A DNA stretch of 64,000 bases. Origin: Gillisia xinjiangensis. GTDB taxonomy: Bacteria > Bacteroidota > Bacteroidia > Flavobacteriales > Flavobacteriaceae. Shown here in pieces: positions 1-9,460 of the stretch. The translations under genes and the position numbers were made by a program. The notes under the pieces are model-generated. The model worked only from the letters and a program-made list of their open reading frames with translations. It was not told where the DNA came from and searched no databases. The stretch's first letter is position 1. Each line of letters opens with the position of its first letter. The stretch spans positions 434,001 to 498,000 of the forward strand of contig NZ_JBKAHK010000003.1 in the NCBI RefSeq assembly GCF_046298265.1, in the 5' to 3' direction.

Positions 1-1856
1 ACCCCTTGTCTTAAAGATTTGATTAAGTCAATTTCCGTATTTAAACTGGCAGCTGTCATTATATCAATATTTGCAAATGGCCATTGCTTTAATTGTTTTC
101 GTTGAACACACTGATTTAAAATACTTTGAAAAAATTCTTCTCCTAAATGGTTATACTCATAGTACGCTTTAAGGTTTTTTTCCATATTGGGATTTTGATA
201 AATCTCCGCCCAATTTATGCTTTTAAATAACCTATAGCGCTTTGTAATATCCTTGCTTTTTACTAATCTTTTAATTAAGTATTGATCAATTTTAGATCTT
301 AAACCCCAAATTGGAAATTTAATTATATCAGGATAATTTTGAGGAATTATAGGTGCTTGATTTGTAGGGATTTTATTTAACTCTTTTAGTTCTATTGATT
401 CTTTAAAAAGTTTATTCATAAACCGGGAGTTAAGCCTAAGATTTGGATGAATTGAACTCGCCAACCTAATAATTTGAACAGACATTGAAGGACAATAACT
501 TTTAAATTTACTATTACAAATCAGGATTTGTTTTCCCATTGGCATTCGGGAATGTGTGAACCAGGAAAATAATTCAACATACAATTCAACGTAAGGTAAC
601 TGATGAGATTCTATTCTCAGAAAAAGTTCATTAAGGTCAGACAGTAAAGCCTCGAGAAGATTCTCCCTACTTATGGATACATTAAATTGTGATAATCTCT
701 CTTCAGTATACCAACGCAAATGAGAATATGATAATGATTCCTTCCAATTTTCAAAGCTTTCCTTTGAAGAGTTTCCGAAATTATAATCTTTATTTAATAT
801 CTGGTGTTCAATAAATTTAGTTTGTCTAAACTCCTTAGACGAAAATTTTTTAATATTTCTTCCGTTTAGAACTTCAGCCATATCACCTAACAATATTGGT
901 TCTTTATTTCTTTCAGTGTTTTCCAAAATCTCTAACCAGGAACATAAATTAACTGCCTCTGTTTCAAGTGTGTATTGTTTTAAAATTTCGACTGGAGGAA
1001 AATATAGATTGGGTTGTGAAAAGCTTTTAAAGTTCGCCTTTTTAATTTTGGCCAGACGAGAAGCTATTTTGGTCTCGTAGTTTTCCTTTCCCCCAAATGT
1101 TAAACCGGTGACGTCTTTATCATTTGAGATGGCACCAAGTACCACTCTGCTGTCAATACCGCCGCTCAATGCTATATTCACGGTTTTAGAATCATTAAGA
1201 CAATATGCGACTTCTTTTTTAAATGCCTTCCAAAAATGATGATGTAAATCGTGGTTCTGATCAGGTTTGGAAATGTTCTGATATAATGAATTATCATATT
1301 TTTTTGATAAGACATTTCCGTTTGGATCAAATTTTAAATGTTCTCCGGGTAACAACCGTTTACAGTCTTTCAGGATGGTTCTTGAACCAATATTCGAGAA
1401 TTCCGGACCCAGACATCTTTGAATGATCCCGGCTTCATCAAATTCACATTTGGAGGCTGCTCCTAATAATATAATGCTATTGGAAATATAAAACCCCGTA
1501 TTATTAATTAAATAATATAATGGATAAACCCCTATCAAATCATTGCATACTGTAATTTCAAAATTATTTTTATCTATAATACAAGATGAAAAAGAGCCTG
1601 TGATATTATCTGGAACAGGCCAATTATATGTGATTTCAAAAATGGCACTTTCCACCTGCCCCTTTAAATCTTCAATAGATTTATTTAAATCTCTGAGATA
1701 TCCATCTGTAATGCTATAATGTGAAACTGTTTCGATTATTTTATCTCGGTTTTCTACAAGGATATTAAAAGGGCCGGTTTCTTTACTGAATAAATCAAAA
1801 GGCAGCTTTTTAGATGTCTCACTTCTTATCTCGATATTTGTAATTAGGAATTTCAT
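1..1856 (-). CDS. Asparagine-synthase-like protein, partial at left edge
   Basis: About 618 residues are visible and the C-terminus runs off the left edge. The N-terminal ~190 residues look like a class II glutamine amidotransferase fold: 'NDLIGVYPLYYL' matches the usual 'DxFGxxPLYY' strand of asparagine synthetases. A PP-loop for ATP pyrophosphatase chemistry, 'ALSGGIDSRVVLG', follows near residue 227. The protein begins MKFLITNIE, so the catalytic Cys2 of true glutamine-dependent enzymes is missing and glutaminase activity is doubtful. Such proteins in glycan loci are thought to amidate sugar acids; that role here is inference. The ATG at 1856 precedes the whole recognisable domain. The next gene upstream is a GT2 glycosyltransferase 230 bp away, across a C/T-rich spacer. 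Confidence 0.75.
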   Translation of the reverse strand, partial: MKFLITNIEIRSETSKKLPFDLFSKETGPFNILVENRDKIIETVSHYSITDGYLRDLNKSIEDLKGQVESAIFEITYNWPVPDNITGSFSSCIIDKNNFEITVCNDLIGVYPLYYLINNTGFYISNSIILLGAASKCEFDEAGIIQRCLGPEFSNIGSRTILKDCKRLLPGEHLKFDPNGNVLSKKYDNSLYQNISKPDQNHDLHHHFWKAFKKEVAYCLNDSKTVNIALSGGIDSRVVLGAISNDKDVTGLTFGGKENYETKIASRLAKIKKANFKSFSQPNLYFPPVEILKQYTLETEAVNLCSWLEILENTERNKEPILLGDMAEVLNGRNIKKFSSKEFRQTKFIEHQILNKDYNFGNSSKESFENWKESLSYSHLRWYTEERLSQFNVSISRENLLEALLSDLNELFLRIESHQLPYVELYVELFSWFTHSRMPMGKQILICNSKFKSYCPSMSVQIIRLASSIHPNLRLNSRFMNKLFKESIELKELNKIPTNQAPIIPQNYPDIIKFPIWGLRSKIDQYLIKRLVKSKDITKRYRLFKSINWAEIYQNPNMEKNLKAYYEYNHLGEEFFQSILNQCVQRKQLKQWPFANIDIMTAASLNTEIDLIKSLRQG

Positions 1857-2086
1857 TAATGTGTTTCAATAAGGATGTAGAAATATAAATTATTAGAGTA
1901 ATAACAAAGCATTTTTTAACCTAAAGCTTTCTGGTGTCAACCTTCCTCTTTCCAATTAATTCTTCATTTTTGACTCTTGGTTCCTGTCTCATGATTTCTA
2001 ATTCATCTTCGCAATTATTTTTTTCTCTATTTTTCCTACTTTACTCTTTCCTCTAGTCCCCAATTCTCCCTTCATCCTTCCCAAAG

Positions 2087-3625
2087 TCACTCTTCCTTCA
2101 TTAAATCCAGGGCCCATTCCTCACTTTTTTTCCAGCGTTTATTCATTTCACGAATATAGGTTATAGGATTTTTTATCTTCTGTATATTATAGAATTTCAA
2201 AAACAAGGAAGTTTTAAAACCTTTGATTTGTTGCGGAGTGTAATATTTTAAAGCAAAAGCCATCAAGGTGGGGGAAGGTTTGGGCAGCGGCTTTTCCTGT
2301 TCCCAGGCCAAAATCGGTTTTTCCCGAAAGCCTCCCATGGGGGCTTTTAAGTGCAGGATCTCAATTTCGGGATGATAAATAATATCACACCCCAACTGTC
2401 GCAACTGCATCCCAAAATCGGCATCTTCCCCGTAACCGTGTTCATAGACCTTCGAGAACTCACAATTTTTGGTAAAGTGACTTTTAACCATACTTGTTCC
2501 CGAACCAAAACTGCCCCATTGCTTGATTTTGTGAAATACGACCCCTTCCCCTTCCTGTTTACAATTCAAATTCAAGCAATCTGCACCCAGTCTTTTAAGC
2601 TCTTTAATTCCAGTATCCAGCAGGTCCGTTTTCAATCTTATGTCATCATCTGCAAAAAATACCCAATCGGCATCTACCTCTTCCAAAGCAATATTTCTAG
2701 CGTTACAGGCTCCGGTTTGATGGATAAAATGATGTATAATTTCAAAAGGCCAAATTTTAGATTCCAGTTCAGGAAATTCAGAAATGGAATTCACATCCGG
2801 GTTCTGCTCCACCACAATTACCTTTTTTGGGAGCAGGCTTTGAAGGCTCAGGTCTTCAATTACCTGCATCAGGTATTTTGGACGGCCCATAGTTGGGATG
2901 ATCACATCTATAGAATTTGAGGTTTTGGGAATTTTATTGGATTGAATTTTAATTCCAGAAAGATCTACCTTTTGCAAAAAGCACTTTTTCTCAAAGAATG
3001 CCTGTAAATAAGCCTTTATCGGTAACTTGTTCTCATATCTCCAGTAACACCAGAACAAAACCGAAAGCCAGATTGTGTTGTAATATTGATAGATAAAGGA
3101 AAATAACTGACTGGAAGTCGCAGTATTTTTAAGTTTTTTATCAGAAATCTGGATCACCAGGCCCGGTGCACTATAACAAAAGAGTCCGTTTTGCTGCCCG
3201 ATCTTTGCTATGGAATTCAGTAAATAATCAAATTCATCTATACCTTCAAAAAGAGGTTTGAATTTAAGAAGTGATTCCCCTTTTATTCCCCCCACATCAC
3301 TACTCATTTGCCAGGTGGGAAACAATACCTCTCTTTTCACGTTTACAAAAGGCAACTGGTCAATATAGCCTATACTGTCCGGAAGAAAAACATTTTCAAT
3401 AGCATATGATGCCATAATAAGATCCTGGTAAAATACCTTTGGCCACTGCGCTAAATTCAGATCAGCGCTATATTTCTCCTCACACCAGGCGATGATCTCC
3501 TCCGGATATTTTTCTGCCAGTTCCCAAAAAGCTATTGTACAATGAGTGGCAGAGATTTTTATTTCTGTTTTCCCCTTCAATACCTTGACTACTTGTTGGG
3601 CATTCTGATGGATCAGGATTATCAT
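2087..3625 (-). CDS. GT2 glycosyltransferase with long N-terminal domain
   Basis: 512 residues. The second half is a GT2 (GT-A) domain beginning near residue 237 with 'DVIIPTMGRPKYL', then 'ACNARNIALEE' and the metal-binding 'FFADDD'. A later 'HGYGEDADFGMQLRQ' resembles the acceptor-side ED motif. The first ~230 residues match no family I recognise; they contain the aromatic stretch 'SVLFWCYWRYENK'. It is cytosolic or membrane-associated and probably transfers an activated sugar during surface glycan assembly. The ATG at 3625 is used. It is separated from the upstream methyltransferase gene by 373 bp holding a MITE-like repeat, so it is likely transcribed separately. Donor sugar is not predictable. 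Confidence 0.85.
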   Translation of the reverse strand: MIILIHQNAQQVVKVLKGKTEIKISATHCTIAFWELAEKYPEEIIAWCEEKYSADLNLAQWPKVFYQDLIMASYAIENVFLPDSIGYIDQLPFVNVKREVLFPTWQMSSDVGGIKGESLLKFKPLFEGIDEFDYLLNSIAKIGQQNGLFCYSAPGLVIQISDKKLKNTATSSQLFSFIYQYYNTIWLSVLFWCYWRYENKLPIKAYLQAFFEKKCFLQKVDLSGIKIQSNKIPKTSNSIDVIIPTMGRPKYLMQVIEDLSLQSLLPKKVIVVEQNPDVNSISEFPELESKIWPFEIIHHFIHQTGACNARNIALEEVDADWVFFADDDIRLKTDLLDTGIKELKRLGADCLNLNCKQEGEGVVFHKIKQWGSFGSGTSMVKSHFTKNCEFSKVYEHGYGEDADFGMQLRQLGCDIIYHPEIEILHLKAPMGGFREKPILAWEQEKPLPKPSPTLMAFALKYYTPQQIKGFKTSLFLKFYNIQKIKNPITYIREMNKRWKKSEEWALDLMKEE

Positions 3626-3687
3626 TAAATGGAGTTGGCTTTGAACAAATGTAATTCATTCATCGATAATGAACAACCACCTACCTA

Positions 3688-3894
3688 GTCATTGCGCTCC
3701 CGATTTTGGAGGGAGAAGTAATCCGGCGATTGAGAAATCTCAAATCTTCATCTCTAAACTCCCTTGAAATCTCGTGCCCTAAAACAAGAGATTTCCCTTG
3801 GCTTTATCCTTATTACTATATTACTATGAAAATCCGGATTAAATTAATCCTTAGAGCAACATTTTCAAATTAAAATTCGCTCGCTCGAAATGAC
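3688..3894. repeat. MITE-like element, about 207 bp, copy 1
   Basis: Begins GTCATTGCG and ends CGCTCGAAATGAC, so the ends are imperfect inverted repeats. Internally GAGAAATCTC near the left and GAGATTTC in the middle form a second inverted pair. The same order of modules recurs at 40194-40401 with almost identical length, and as fragments at 36387-36450 and 41811-41942. No coding capacity. It fills most of the 373-bp spacer between the genes at 2087 and 3999; the rest of that spacer shows nothing else. Confidence 0.75.
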
Positions 3895-3998
3895 TGCTGA
3901 GTCATTTCGAATTAATTTTGAATTAAAAAATTATAGGTCCCCATAGTGATCTGGGGGTCCAAGCCACGCATATTTCAAATGAGATTTTCATCACTCTG

Positions 3999-4640
3999 TC
4001 ACTCGGTAGCCCCATCACAACATCTCTTCTTCAAAGCTTTCCTTAAACTAAATAAAGACTGATTTCTCCATTCCTTATATTCAACTATTTGATAATCATA
4101 TTTCTCAAAAACAGCGTCCATTTCTTTCTTGGAATAATCACTCAACCATCCGTTTTCCAGCCGATTAGCATGTGAAATGTCTTTACACGAATAGGATAAC
4201 AAAATGTTTTTCATGTTTTCGGGAAATTGTTTAAAAACATTATCTATATCATATACATATTCCAATACTCCACTTAAAACAGCAGTATCGTAAGCAGAAA
4301 GATCAAATGGAATTTCTTCATTAAGATCACATTTCAGAAAATCCGGATTTCTTTTCACTATATCCGATGGGGTATATCTGCAGCCCTGGGGTAATAAGCT
4401 CTTTAATGCCATATTACCGGCACCGAATTCAATCACAACTGAACCAGATCGAACCATAGAAGCTAGTATCCCGGTACGTTCATTCCAGTCTTCAAATAAT
4501 TGATCAGGTTTGTTCCAACGTACATGATCAGATTGCTTTTCCTTTCTTAACTGCCTGGTGGAATTAACCTGTTTTGCTATTTTCCGCATATGCAAAAGTT
4601 TTCTTAACCTATTATTTAAAAAAATAATTAACTTTTTCAT
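3999..4640 (-). CDS. Class I SAM-dependent methyltransferase-like protein
   Basis: 213 residues. A short basic N-terminus precedes a Rossmann methyltransferase core: 'VVIEFGAGNMALKSLL' is the glycine-rich SAM loop (near residue 70), and 'YDTAVLSGVLEYVYD' resembles motif IV of the Methyltransf_11 group. It probably modifies a sugar of the locus glycan; the substrate is unknown. Its ATG abuts the upstream GT2 gene (stop at 4641), so the two are translationally linked. The last residues (CDGATE) and the stop lie in a short TCACTCTGTCACTC-type intergenic repeat, so the C-terminus may have been altered by repeat insertion. Confidence 0.7.
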   Translation of the reverse strand: MKKLIIFLNNRLRKLLHMRKIAKQVNSTRQLRKEKQSDHVRWNKPDQLFEDWNERTGILASMVRSGSVVIEFGAGNMALKSLLPQGCRYTPSDIVKRNPDFLKCDLNEEIPFDLSAYDTAVLSGVLEYVYDIDNVFKQFPENMKNILLSYSCKDISHANRLENGWLSDYSKKEMDAVFEKYDYQIVEYKEWRNQSLFSLRKALKKRCCDGATE

Positions 4641-5717
4641 TTAAAATTTTATTGCCAATTCAATAATTTTCCCTGAATCAATTACTTTATAGTAGTATGG
4701 ATGATCCCTGTAAAAAGAGATAAGTTGCAACAATAGCGAATCATTTACTTCCTTAAAGCTATAATAAACTGATACTTTCTTATTAAGTAACTTTTTTGTC
4801 TTATATCTATAGGATTTTTGCGCTAAAGATTGGTTTATTCTAATTTTAATAACTCTGTTACTAATTGAAGGTAATTGGCCATATAACAAATCATCAATAA
4901 CGTTTTTTTCATTTGTTAATTCAAGATCAACCTCAGCTTGTTGAAGCTCCTCAAATTGGGTATCCGACATTATCTCCCCCCAATGATTGGGATTAACCAT
5001 TGTTGTTTTATTGTTTATCACAGATTTCAAATGCTGATGATTGAGTGCCACTATTCCACCTAACTGCAATTCAGAAGTTAATTCTGAACTTTCTTTACTC
5101 CTATATGATGGATGCCATTGATGTAACATCAATATCTCCTCGGAATAAAATTCCAATTGGTAACCAGCATTTTTGATGCGTTCATGAATATCGGTATCCT
5201 CAGCACCCCAGAAATGGTAGAATTCATCAAAACCTCTTAAATCATGTAGTACTTCTACCGGAAACATACTTAAACCTGTGGCCTCATTAGAGCTCTTCCT
5301 GTATGTCTGAAATTCTTTAAATTTTCCATCCTTAGCTATATCCTGGGGGCTTAAAAAGCCCACCTGAAAATAAACACTTTTATTAGGTTCCTGTAGTTGA
5401 ACCGCTTTTTTAATGAAATTAGGATCGAAGATCATATCAACATCAGCAACAAAACAAAATCCTTTACTTAAATTTTTTATTACAGAGTTTAGTGCCCTAC
5501 TCTTATTCCAGGGTTGGTCTTGAACTGAATAATATTTGTAATTTATAAAAGAATATTTTTTGCATAAATTTTTAATCATTTTAGAAATCTCCAGATCGGA
5601 ACCATAATCCACAAAGTAAACCTCAAACTCCTTGCTAATTTGCGCTCTTAACGATTCTAAGGAATTTTGAACATGGTTTAAATCCCTATTGCGATATGGG
5701 TATATAATACTTAACAC
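4641..5717 (-). CDS. GT2 glycosyltransferase, galactosyltransferase-type C-terminus
   Basis: 358 residues. The GT-A domain starts at once with 'MLSIIYPYRNRDLNHV'; 'VYFVDYGSD' and the metal-binding 'FVADVDMIFD' follow. 'RGFDEFYHFWGAEDTDIHER' matches the C-terminal Glyco_transf_7C motif that binds acceptor and metal (W-G-x-E-D). The last ~130 residues are uncharacterised. The start is GTG at 5717, 2 bp from the stop of the preceding GT4 gene, which places it in the same operon. Role: adding one sugar of the repeat unit; donor unknown. Confidence 0.85.
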   Translation of the reverse strand: MLSIIYPYRNRDLNHVQNSLESLRAQISKEFEVYFVDYGSDLEISKMIKNLCKKYSFINYKYYSVQDQPWNKSRALNSVIKNLSKGFCFVADVDMIFDPNFIKKAVQLQEPNKSVYFQVGFLSPQDIAKDGKFKEFQTYRKSSNEATGLSMFPVEVLHDLRGFDEFYHFWGAEDTDIHERIKNAGYQLEFYSEEILMLHQWHPSYRSKESSELTSELQLGGIVALNHQHLKSVINNKTTMVNPNHWGEIMSDTQFEELQQAEVDLELTNEKNVIDDLLYGQLPSISNRVIKIRINQSLAQKSYRYKTKKLLNKKVSVYYSFKEVNDSLLLQLISFYRDHPYYYKVIDSGKIIELAIKF

Positions 5718-5718
5718 T

Positions 5719-6870
5719 TTATTTATCTAATTCTAATTCCACCTGGCAATACTTAGCAAGAACCTGACCTGTAATATACTCCCTTTCTAACTTAGGGAGG
5801 ATATGCTCAAAATTATAGGCTGTAGCGCTTTTCATAAAAAGACAATCCCTCAAAGCTCTTTGGATAAGTGACTGGATCTCCTGACTATTTTCGGGATTAT
5901 CAATCAGAAAACCATTAACTCCATGATCAATTATTTCTGCTGATGCACCACCCGGATTAGACTGGATTGGAAAAGCTCCCATAACAATGGCTTCCAATAG
6001 GGTATTTGGCATACCATCAGAAATACAATTGCCTATATATAAAAAAGCAGAACCCATTGCTTTCATAACTTCTGTATGTGAAATCTGTTCCAAAACTTTT
6101 ACATTATCCCATCTTATAATTCCCTTTTCTTCTAAATGAGGTTTTAACTCTGTACTACAACCAAAAATTATAATTTCATATGATTTGAGAGAATCTTGCA
6201 TTTTACTAATTGCCTCAATTACATAACTTGCTCTTCCAAGCATTCCTTCATAACCTTTTATTAAGATTATTTTTCGATCTTCGAAGGCTATCATAGAATC
6301 TTTCCATTTTGCACTCTCATAACCTCCTCCGCCAGGAAATGTCCCCAAATACTTCCCCTTAAAGCCGAGTTCTGCTCCCAATTCCCGATCTCTTTTACAA
6401 TCTGCAAACATATAATCGAATAAAGGTAAACTATCCTTAATTTTATTCAGCTCTTCAGGTATTTGTTGCATATAGTAAAGATCATTCCCCCATGCTGAAT
6501 AGATCCATTTTATCTCTGGATATTTCTCCATGACTGGAATAATGGGATAAGCTGCAGAAAAAAGAACAAAGCTCTGAACAACATCTGGCCTAATTTCCTG
6601 AATCTTTCTATCTACCATTTCCTCAAGCTTTCTTTGATTAAATCTATTTATAATCCTGTTTAATCCAGGCAAGTGATTTTTAATCCAATATCTGCCTGGA
6701 TAATCCAGCTTATTTCTCCATCCGATAATTTGATGTACAAAATTAATTTTATTCACATAAGTATTAGAATCGAACACATCTAACCAATAAATGTCATATC
6801 CAGATCCTTTTAATTGCTCCGTCCAATTAAAAAAATGATTAGAAAACATAGATACCATTAGTATTTTCAT
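5719..6870 (-). CDS. GT4-type glycosyltransferase, tandem paralogue A
   Basis: 383 residues, GT-B fold. The N-terminal 'MKILMVSMFSNHFFNWTEQL' begins the acceptor Rossmann domain. The C-terminal donor domain has 'GMPNTLLEAIVMGAFPIQS' and 'GGASAEIIDHGVNGFLID', the typical GT4 nucleotide-sugar region including the E-x7-E-like segment. It is closely related along its whole length to the next upstream gene (6882-8027), so the pair is a tandem duplication. The conserved 'DYPGRxWIKN' at the N-terminal third is shared by both. Part of the minus-strand glycan operon; donor unknown. Confidence 0.85.
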   Translation of the reverse strand: MKILMVSMFSNHFFNWTEQLKGSGYDIYWLDVFDSNTYVNKINFVHQIIGWRNKLDYPGRYWIKNHLPGLNRIINRFNQRKLEEMVDRKIQEIRPDVVQSFVLFSAAYPIIPVMEKYPEIKWIYSAWGNDLYYMQQIPEELNKIKDSLPLFDYMFADCKRDRELGAELGFKGKYLGTFPGGGGYESAKWKDSMIAFEDRKIILIKGYEGMLGRASYVIEAISKMQDSLKSYEIIIFGCSTELKPHLEEKGIIRWDNVKVLEQISHTEVMKAMGSAFLYIGNCISDGMPNTLLEAIVMGAFPIQSNPGGASAEIIDHGVNGFLIDNPENSQEIQSLIQRALRDCLFMKSATAYNFEHILPKLEREYITGQVLAKYCQVELELDK

Positions 6871-6881
6871 CTAATCAGAAT

Positions 6882-8027
6882 TTATAGGTTTTGCTCTACC
6901 AGTTGGTATTTTTTTAAAACCTGATCTTTAACATAATTTCTTTCCAACATAGGTTTAACATTTGCAGTATTATAGGCAATTCCCGATCTTAATAATTCAA
7001 AATCTTGAATTGCTCGTTTAATCAATAATGCTATCTCTGTAATATCTTCCGGATTTTCTATTAGAAAACCATTTTTACCATGCTCAATAATTTCTGCGGT
7101 GGCACCACCCGGGTTAGACTGAATTGGAAAGGATCCCATTATTATGGCTTCCAATAGTGTATTTGGTGTTCCGTCCGACGTACTATTGCCTATAGAAATT
7201 AATGATTGTCCCATTAAATCTAAAACTTCAAAACGTCCAATTTGCCCTCTAACCTCCACATTATCTGGATTTACCCACTTTGACTGGTTCATAAAGTTTA
7301 TAACTTCCTTTTTTGCTGCAAATACTACAATCTTTAAATCTTTAATTTCTTCTTTAATTTCCAAAAGAGCCTCTAAAATATTAAGGCTTCTCCCAAATTT
7401 ATGTTGATAACCTTTGACTAAAATGATATTTCTTTCATCAAACTCTTTGACTTTTGAATCTGAAACATTCAAATCATATCCTCCTCCGGTAGGATAAGTT
7501 CCTAAATAATCCCCAATAAAACCATATTTTTTAGCTATCAGATAGTCCCGTGTACAGTCGGCAAACATATAATCCAAACGATTAAAGACGGCTTTCATTC
7601 CTTTTAACTTATCTGGTTCATTTTGATAATAAAAAAGGTCATTCCCCCAGGCTGAATAAATCCATTTTATACCCTGGTTTTTTCTCATTATTTCCAAAAT
7701 GGGAACACAAGCAGAATGCATCTCAAAACTTTGCACTACATCCGGCTGAATCTCATCAATTTTTTGTTGAAAAACATCTAAAAATTTGTTTTGATTAAAT
7801 TTTTCTATAATTCCATAAATTAATGGTGAATTATTTTTTATCCAATGCCTTCCGGGATAATCAAATTTTCTTTTCCAATTAACCGTTTGATGAATAAAAT
7901 CTATCTTTTTTACGTATGTAGTGGCATCATTCACATCAAACCAATACAATTCATGTCCAGATTCTTTGAGTTGAAGAACCCAATTGAATAGATGATTAGA
8001 AAAAACTGAAACAATTAGTATTCTCAT
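6882..8027 (-). CDS. GT4-type glycosyltransferase, tandem paralogue B
   Basis: 381 residues, starting 'MRILIVSVFSNHLFNWVLQL', nearly the same opening as its downstream paralogue. Donor-domain signatures are 'TPNTLLEAIIMGSFPIQS' and 'GGATAEIIEHGKNGFLIE'. 'WIYSAWGNDL' is identical in both copies, while the middle third diverges more. The pair probably arose by duplication followed by change of acceptor or donor specificity, as often seen in O-antigen clusters. The ATG at 8027 lies 5 bp from the preceding GT gene, consistent with one transcript. Confidence 0.85.
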   Translation of the reverse strand: MRILIVSVFSNHLFNWVLQLKESGHELYWFDVNDATTYVKKIDFIHQTVNWKRKFDYPGRHWIKNNSPLIYGIIEKFNQNKFLDVFQQKIDEIQPDVVQSFEMHSACVPILEIMRKNQGIKWIYSAWGNDLFYYQNEPDKLKGMKAVFNRLDYMFADCTRDYLIAKKYGFIGDYLGTYPTGGGYDLNVSDSKVKEFDERNIILVKGYQHKFGRSLNILEALLEIKEEIKDLKIVVFAAKKEVINFMNQSKWVNPDNVEVRGQIGRFEVLDLMGQSLISIGNSTSDGTPNTLLEAIIMGSFPIQSNPGGATAEIIEHGKNGFLIENPEDITEIALLIKRAIQDFELLRSGIAYNTANVKPMLERNYVKDQVLKKYQLVEQNL

Positions 8028-8032
8028 TATTA

Positions 8033-9283
8033 TTATAAAGTTTTATAAATAAGGTTCGATAGGTAATTTACAGAAAGATACTCTTCCAAATCCGGTCTGT
8101 TTAGTTTTAACTTCAATGGATCCTTTTTCCATTGGGAATATAAATCTTTTAAAATTCCTGAAATCAGATCTGCTTTATCTATTTCAGCCCAATACGAATA
8201 ATCCTCTCCCAACAATCTTCTGGATTCACTGTAATAAGGCCCTAATAATAAAATTGGTTTATCTGCCATAACACAATGCGGAAACTTTCCTGGTAAAAAA
8301 GGACTTATCTCTGATTTTGCTTCTAAAATTACATTAACAGCACATCGCTTCTGCAGTGTCTGCACCTGGCTAAAAGGAACATAATCTTCACTTACATAAA
8401 ATTGTGGTATTTTGTTTTTCCATTCAGAAAGAATTGAAGAATAATGATTTTGCCCACCTAGAAACAGAAGTTGGCTATCCTTTTCGGCTTCAGGATTCAA
8501 TTTTAAAAATTGAATAAATCCTTGTATTAAACCTTCGGGATCCCGTCCCCAAAGCAAATTTCCGGCATGAAGAATACTGAATTTCTCCGAATCAAAATAA
8601 TCCGGGATTGTAGATTTAGGGATTTCATCTGAACTAATTTGATGGGGAATCACCATACCCTTTTCTATATAACCCTTAAAATAGCTTCCCATCCATTCCA
8701 TTAATAATTTACTTGGAAATGCTGTAAAAGCAGCCTTTTCTGAGACATTCTTCATGAACCTCCATTTTTTATGATATCCGGCTTCTACCCAATTATATGG
8801 TCTCGGATAGAGGTGCATAGGGTAAGGATCATGTATATAAGCAATCCATTTCTTATGAAGGTTAGGCATTTTAAGTAGGGCGTGATGCGGTCGAAAACTT
8901 CCTCCTTTACTTAGAGTTAATACTAAATCAGGATTAAAATCCTCAATTTTTTCCAAAGCGGCAATTATACTATTCCTATCGTTAAAAAGTGTAAATGAAA
9001 ATCCAAATACTTTTTCAAGGGGTTTACTCAGGGATATTTTAAAATAAACCCTCATATATCTTTCCAGCCGACTTAGGAAAAATAGAGCACTCCATCTTTT
9101 TTCTTTTATGGCAACACAGGCTATTCCCTTTAACTGAATTTCCTTTCGCGTGTAGTGGTACACCCTTACCTCAAAACCACTTTTATGTAAATTTCTTATT
9201 AAAGCAACTCGCCCTTTGGTGCCACTGCTGTCCTCTACATCGATGGATTCTGCAACAACTAAAATTTTCTTTTGGGTAGACAA
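8033..9283 (-). CDS. GT-B fold glycosyltransferase (GT4-like)
   Basis: 416 residues. The N-terminus 'KKILVVAESIDVEDSSGTKG' is a Rossmann strand plus glycine-rich loop. 'FSILHAGNLLWGRDPEGLIQG' marks the start of the donor domain, and 'PHCVMADKPILLLGP' is the late donor-binding region. No E-x7-E is obvious, so assignment to GT4 is loose. The start codon is TTG at 9283, the only start before the first strand. It is the first gene of the minus-strand run ending near 4 kb and is divergent from wecB across 177 bp. Confidence 0.75.
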   Translation of the reverse strand: MSTQKKILVVAESIDVEDSSGTKGRVALIRNLHKSGFEVRVYHYTRKEIQLKGIACVAIKEKRWSALFFLSRLERYMRVYFKISLSKPLEKVFGFSFTLFNDRNSIIAALEKIEDFNPDLVLTLSKGGSFRPHHALLKMPNLHKKWIAYIHDPYPMHLYPRPYNWVEAGYHKKWRFMKNVSEKAAFTAFPSKLLMEWMGSYFKGYIEKGMVIPHQISSDEIPKSTIPDYFDSEKFSILHAGNLLWGRDPEGLIQGFIQFLKLNPEAEKDSQLLFLGGQNHYSSILSEWKNKIPQFYVSEDYVPFSQVQTLQKRCAVNVILEAKSEISPFLPGKFPHCVMADKPILLLGPYYSESRRLLGEDYSYWAEIDKADLISGILKDLYSQWKKDPLKLKLNRPDLEEYLSVNYLSNLIYKTL

Positions 9284-9423
9284 ACTCAGAGGTTTTATTT
9301 GTTTGTTGTAAAACTATGAATTTAATTTTAAGGAAGCATTAAATAACAATTAATCAAATTTGTTAAGCAAGACCTCAAACAAATATAAGTAACCTGGTAA
9401 AACCCAAATACTATAATTTCCAT

Positions 9424-9431
9424 TAGATTTG
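9424..9431 (+). promoter_or_regulatory. Candidate Bacteroidetes -7 box for wecB
   Basis: TAGATTTG matches the TAnnTTTG -7 consensus of Bacteroidetes sigma factors and lies 30 bp before the wecB ATG. I see no clear TTTG -33 element at 17-23 bp upstream, so this is a weak call. The rest of the 177-bp divergent spacer is plain AT-rich DNA. Confidence 0.4.
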
Positions 9432-9460
9432 TTTTTACAGATTACAAATTAATACAAATT

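Noticed and set aside
1930..2100. C/T-rich tract as a regulatory RNA or terminator
   Set aside because: Only base bias; no stem or conserved motif found.
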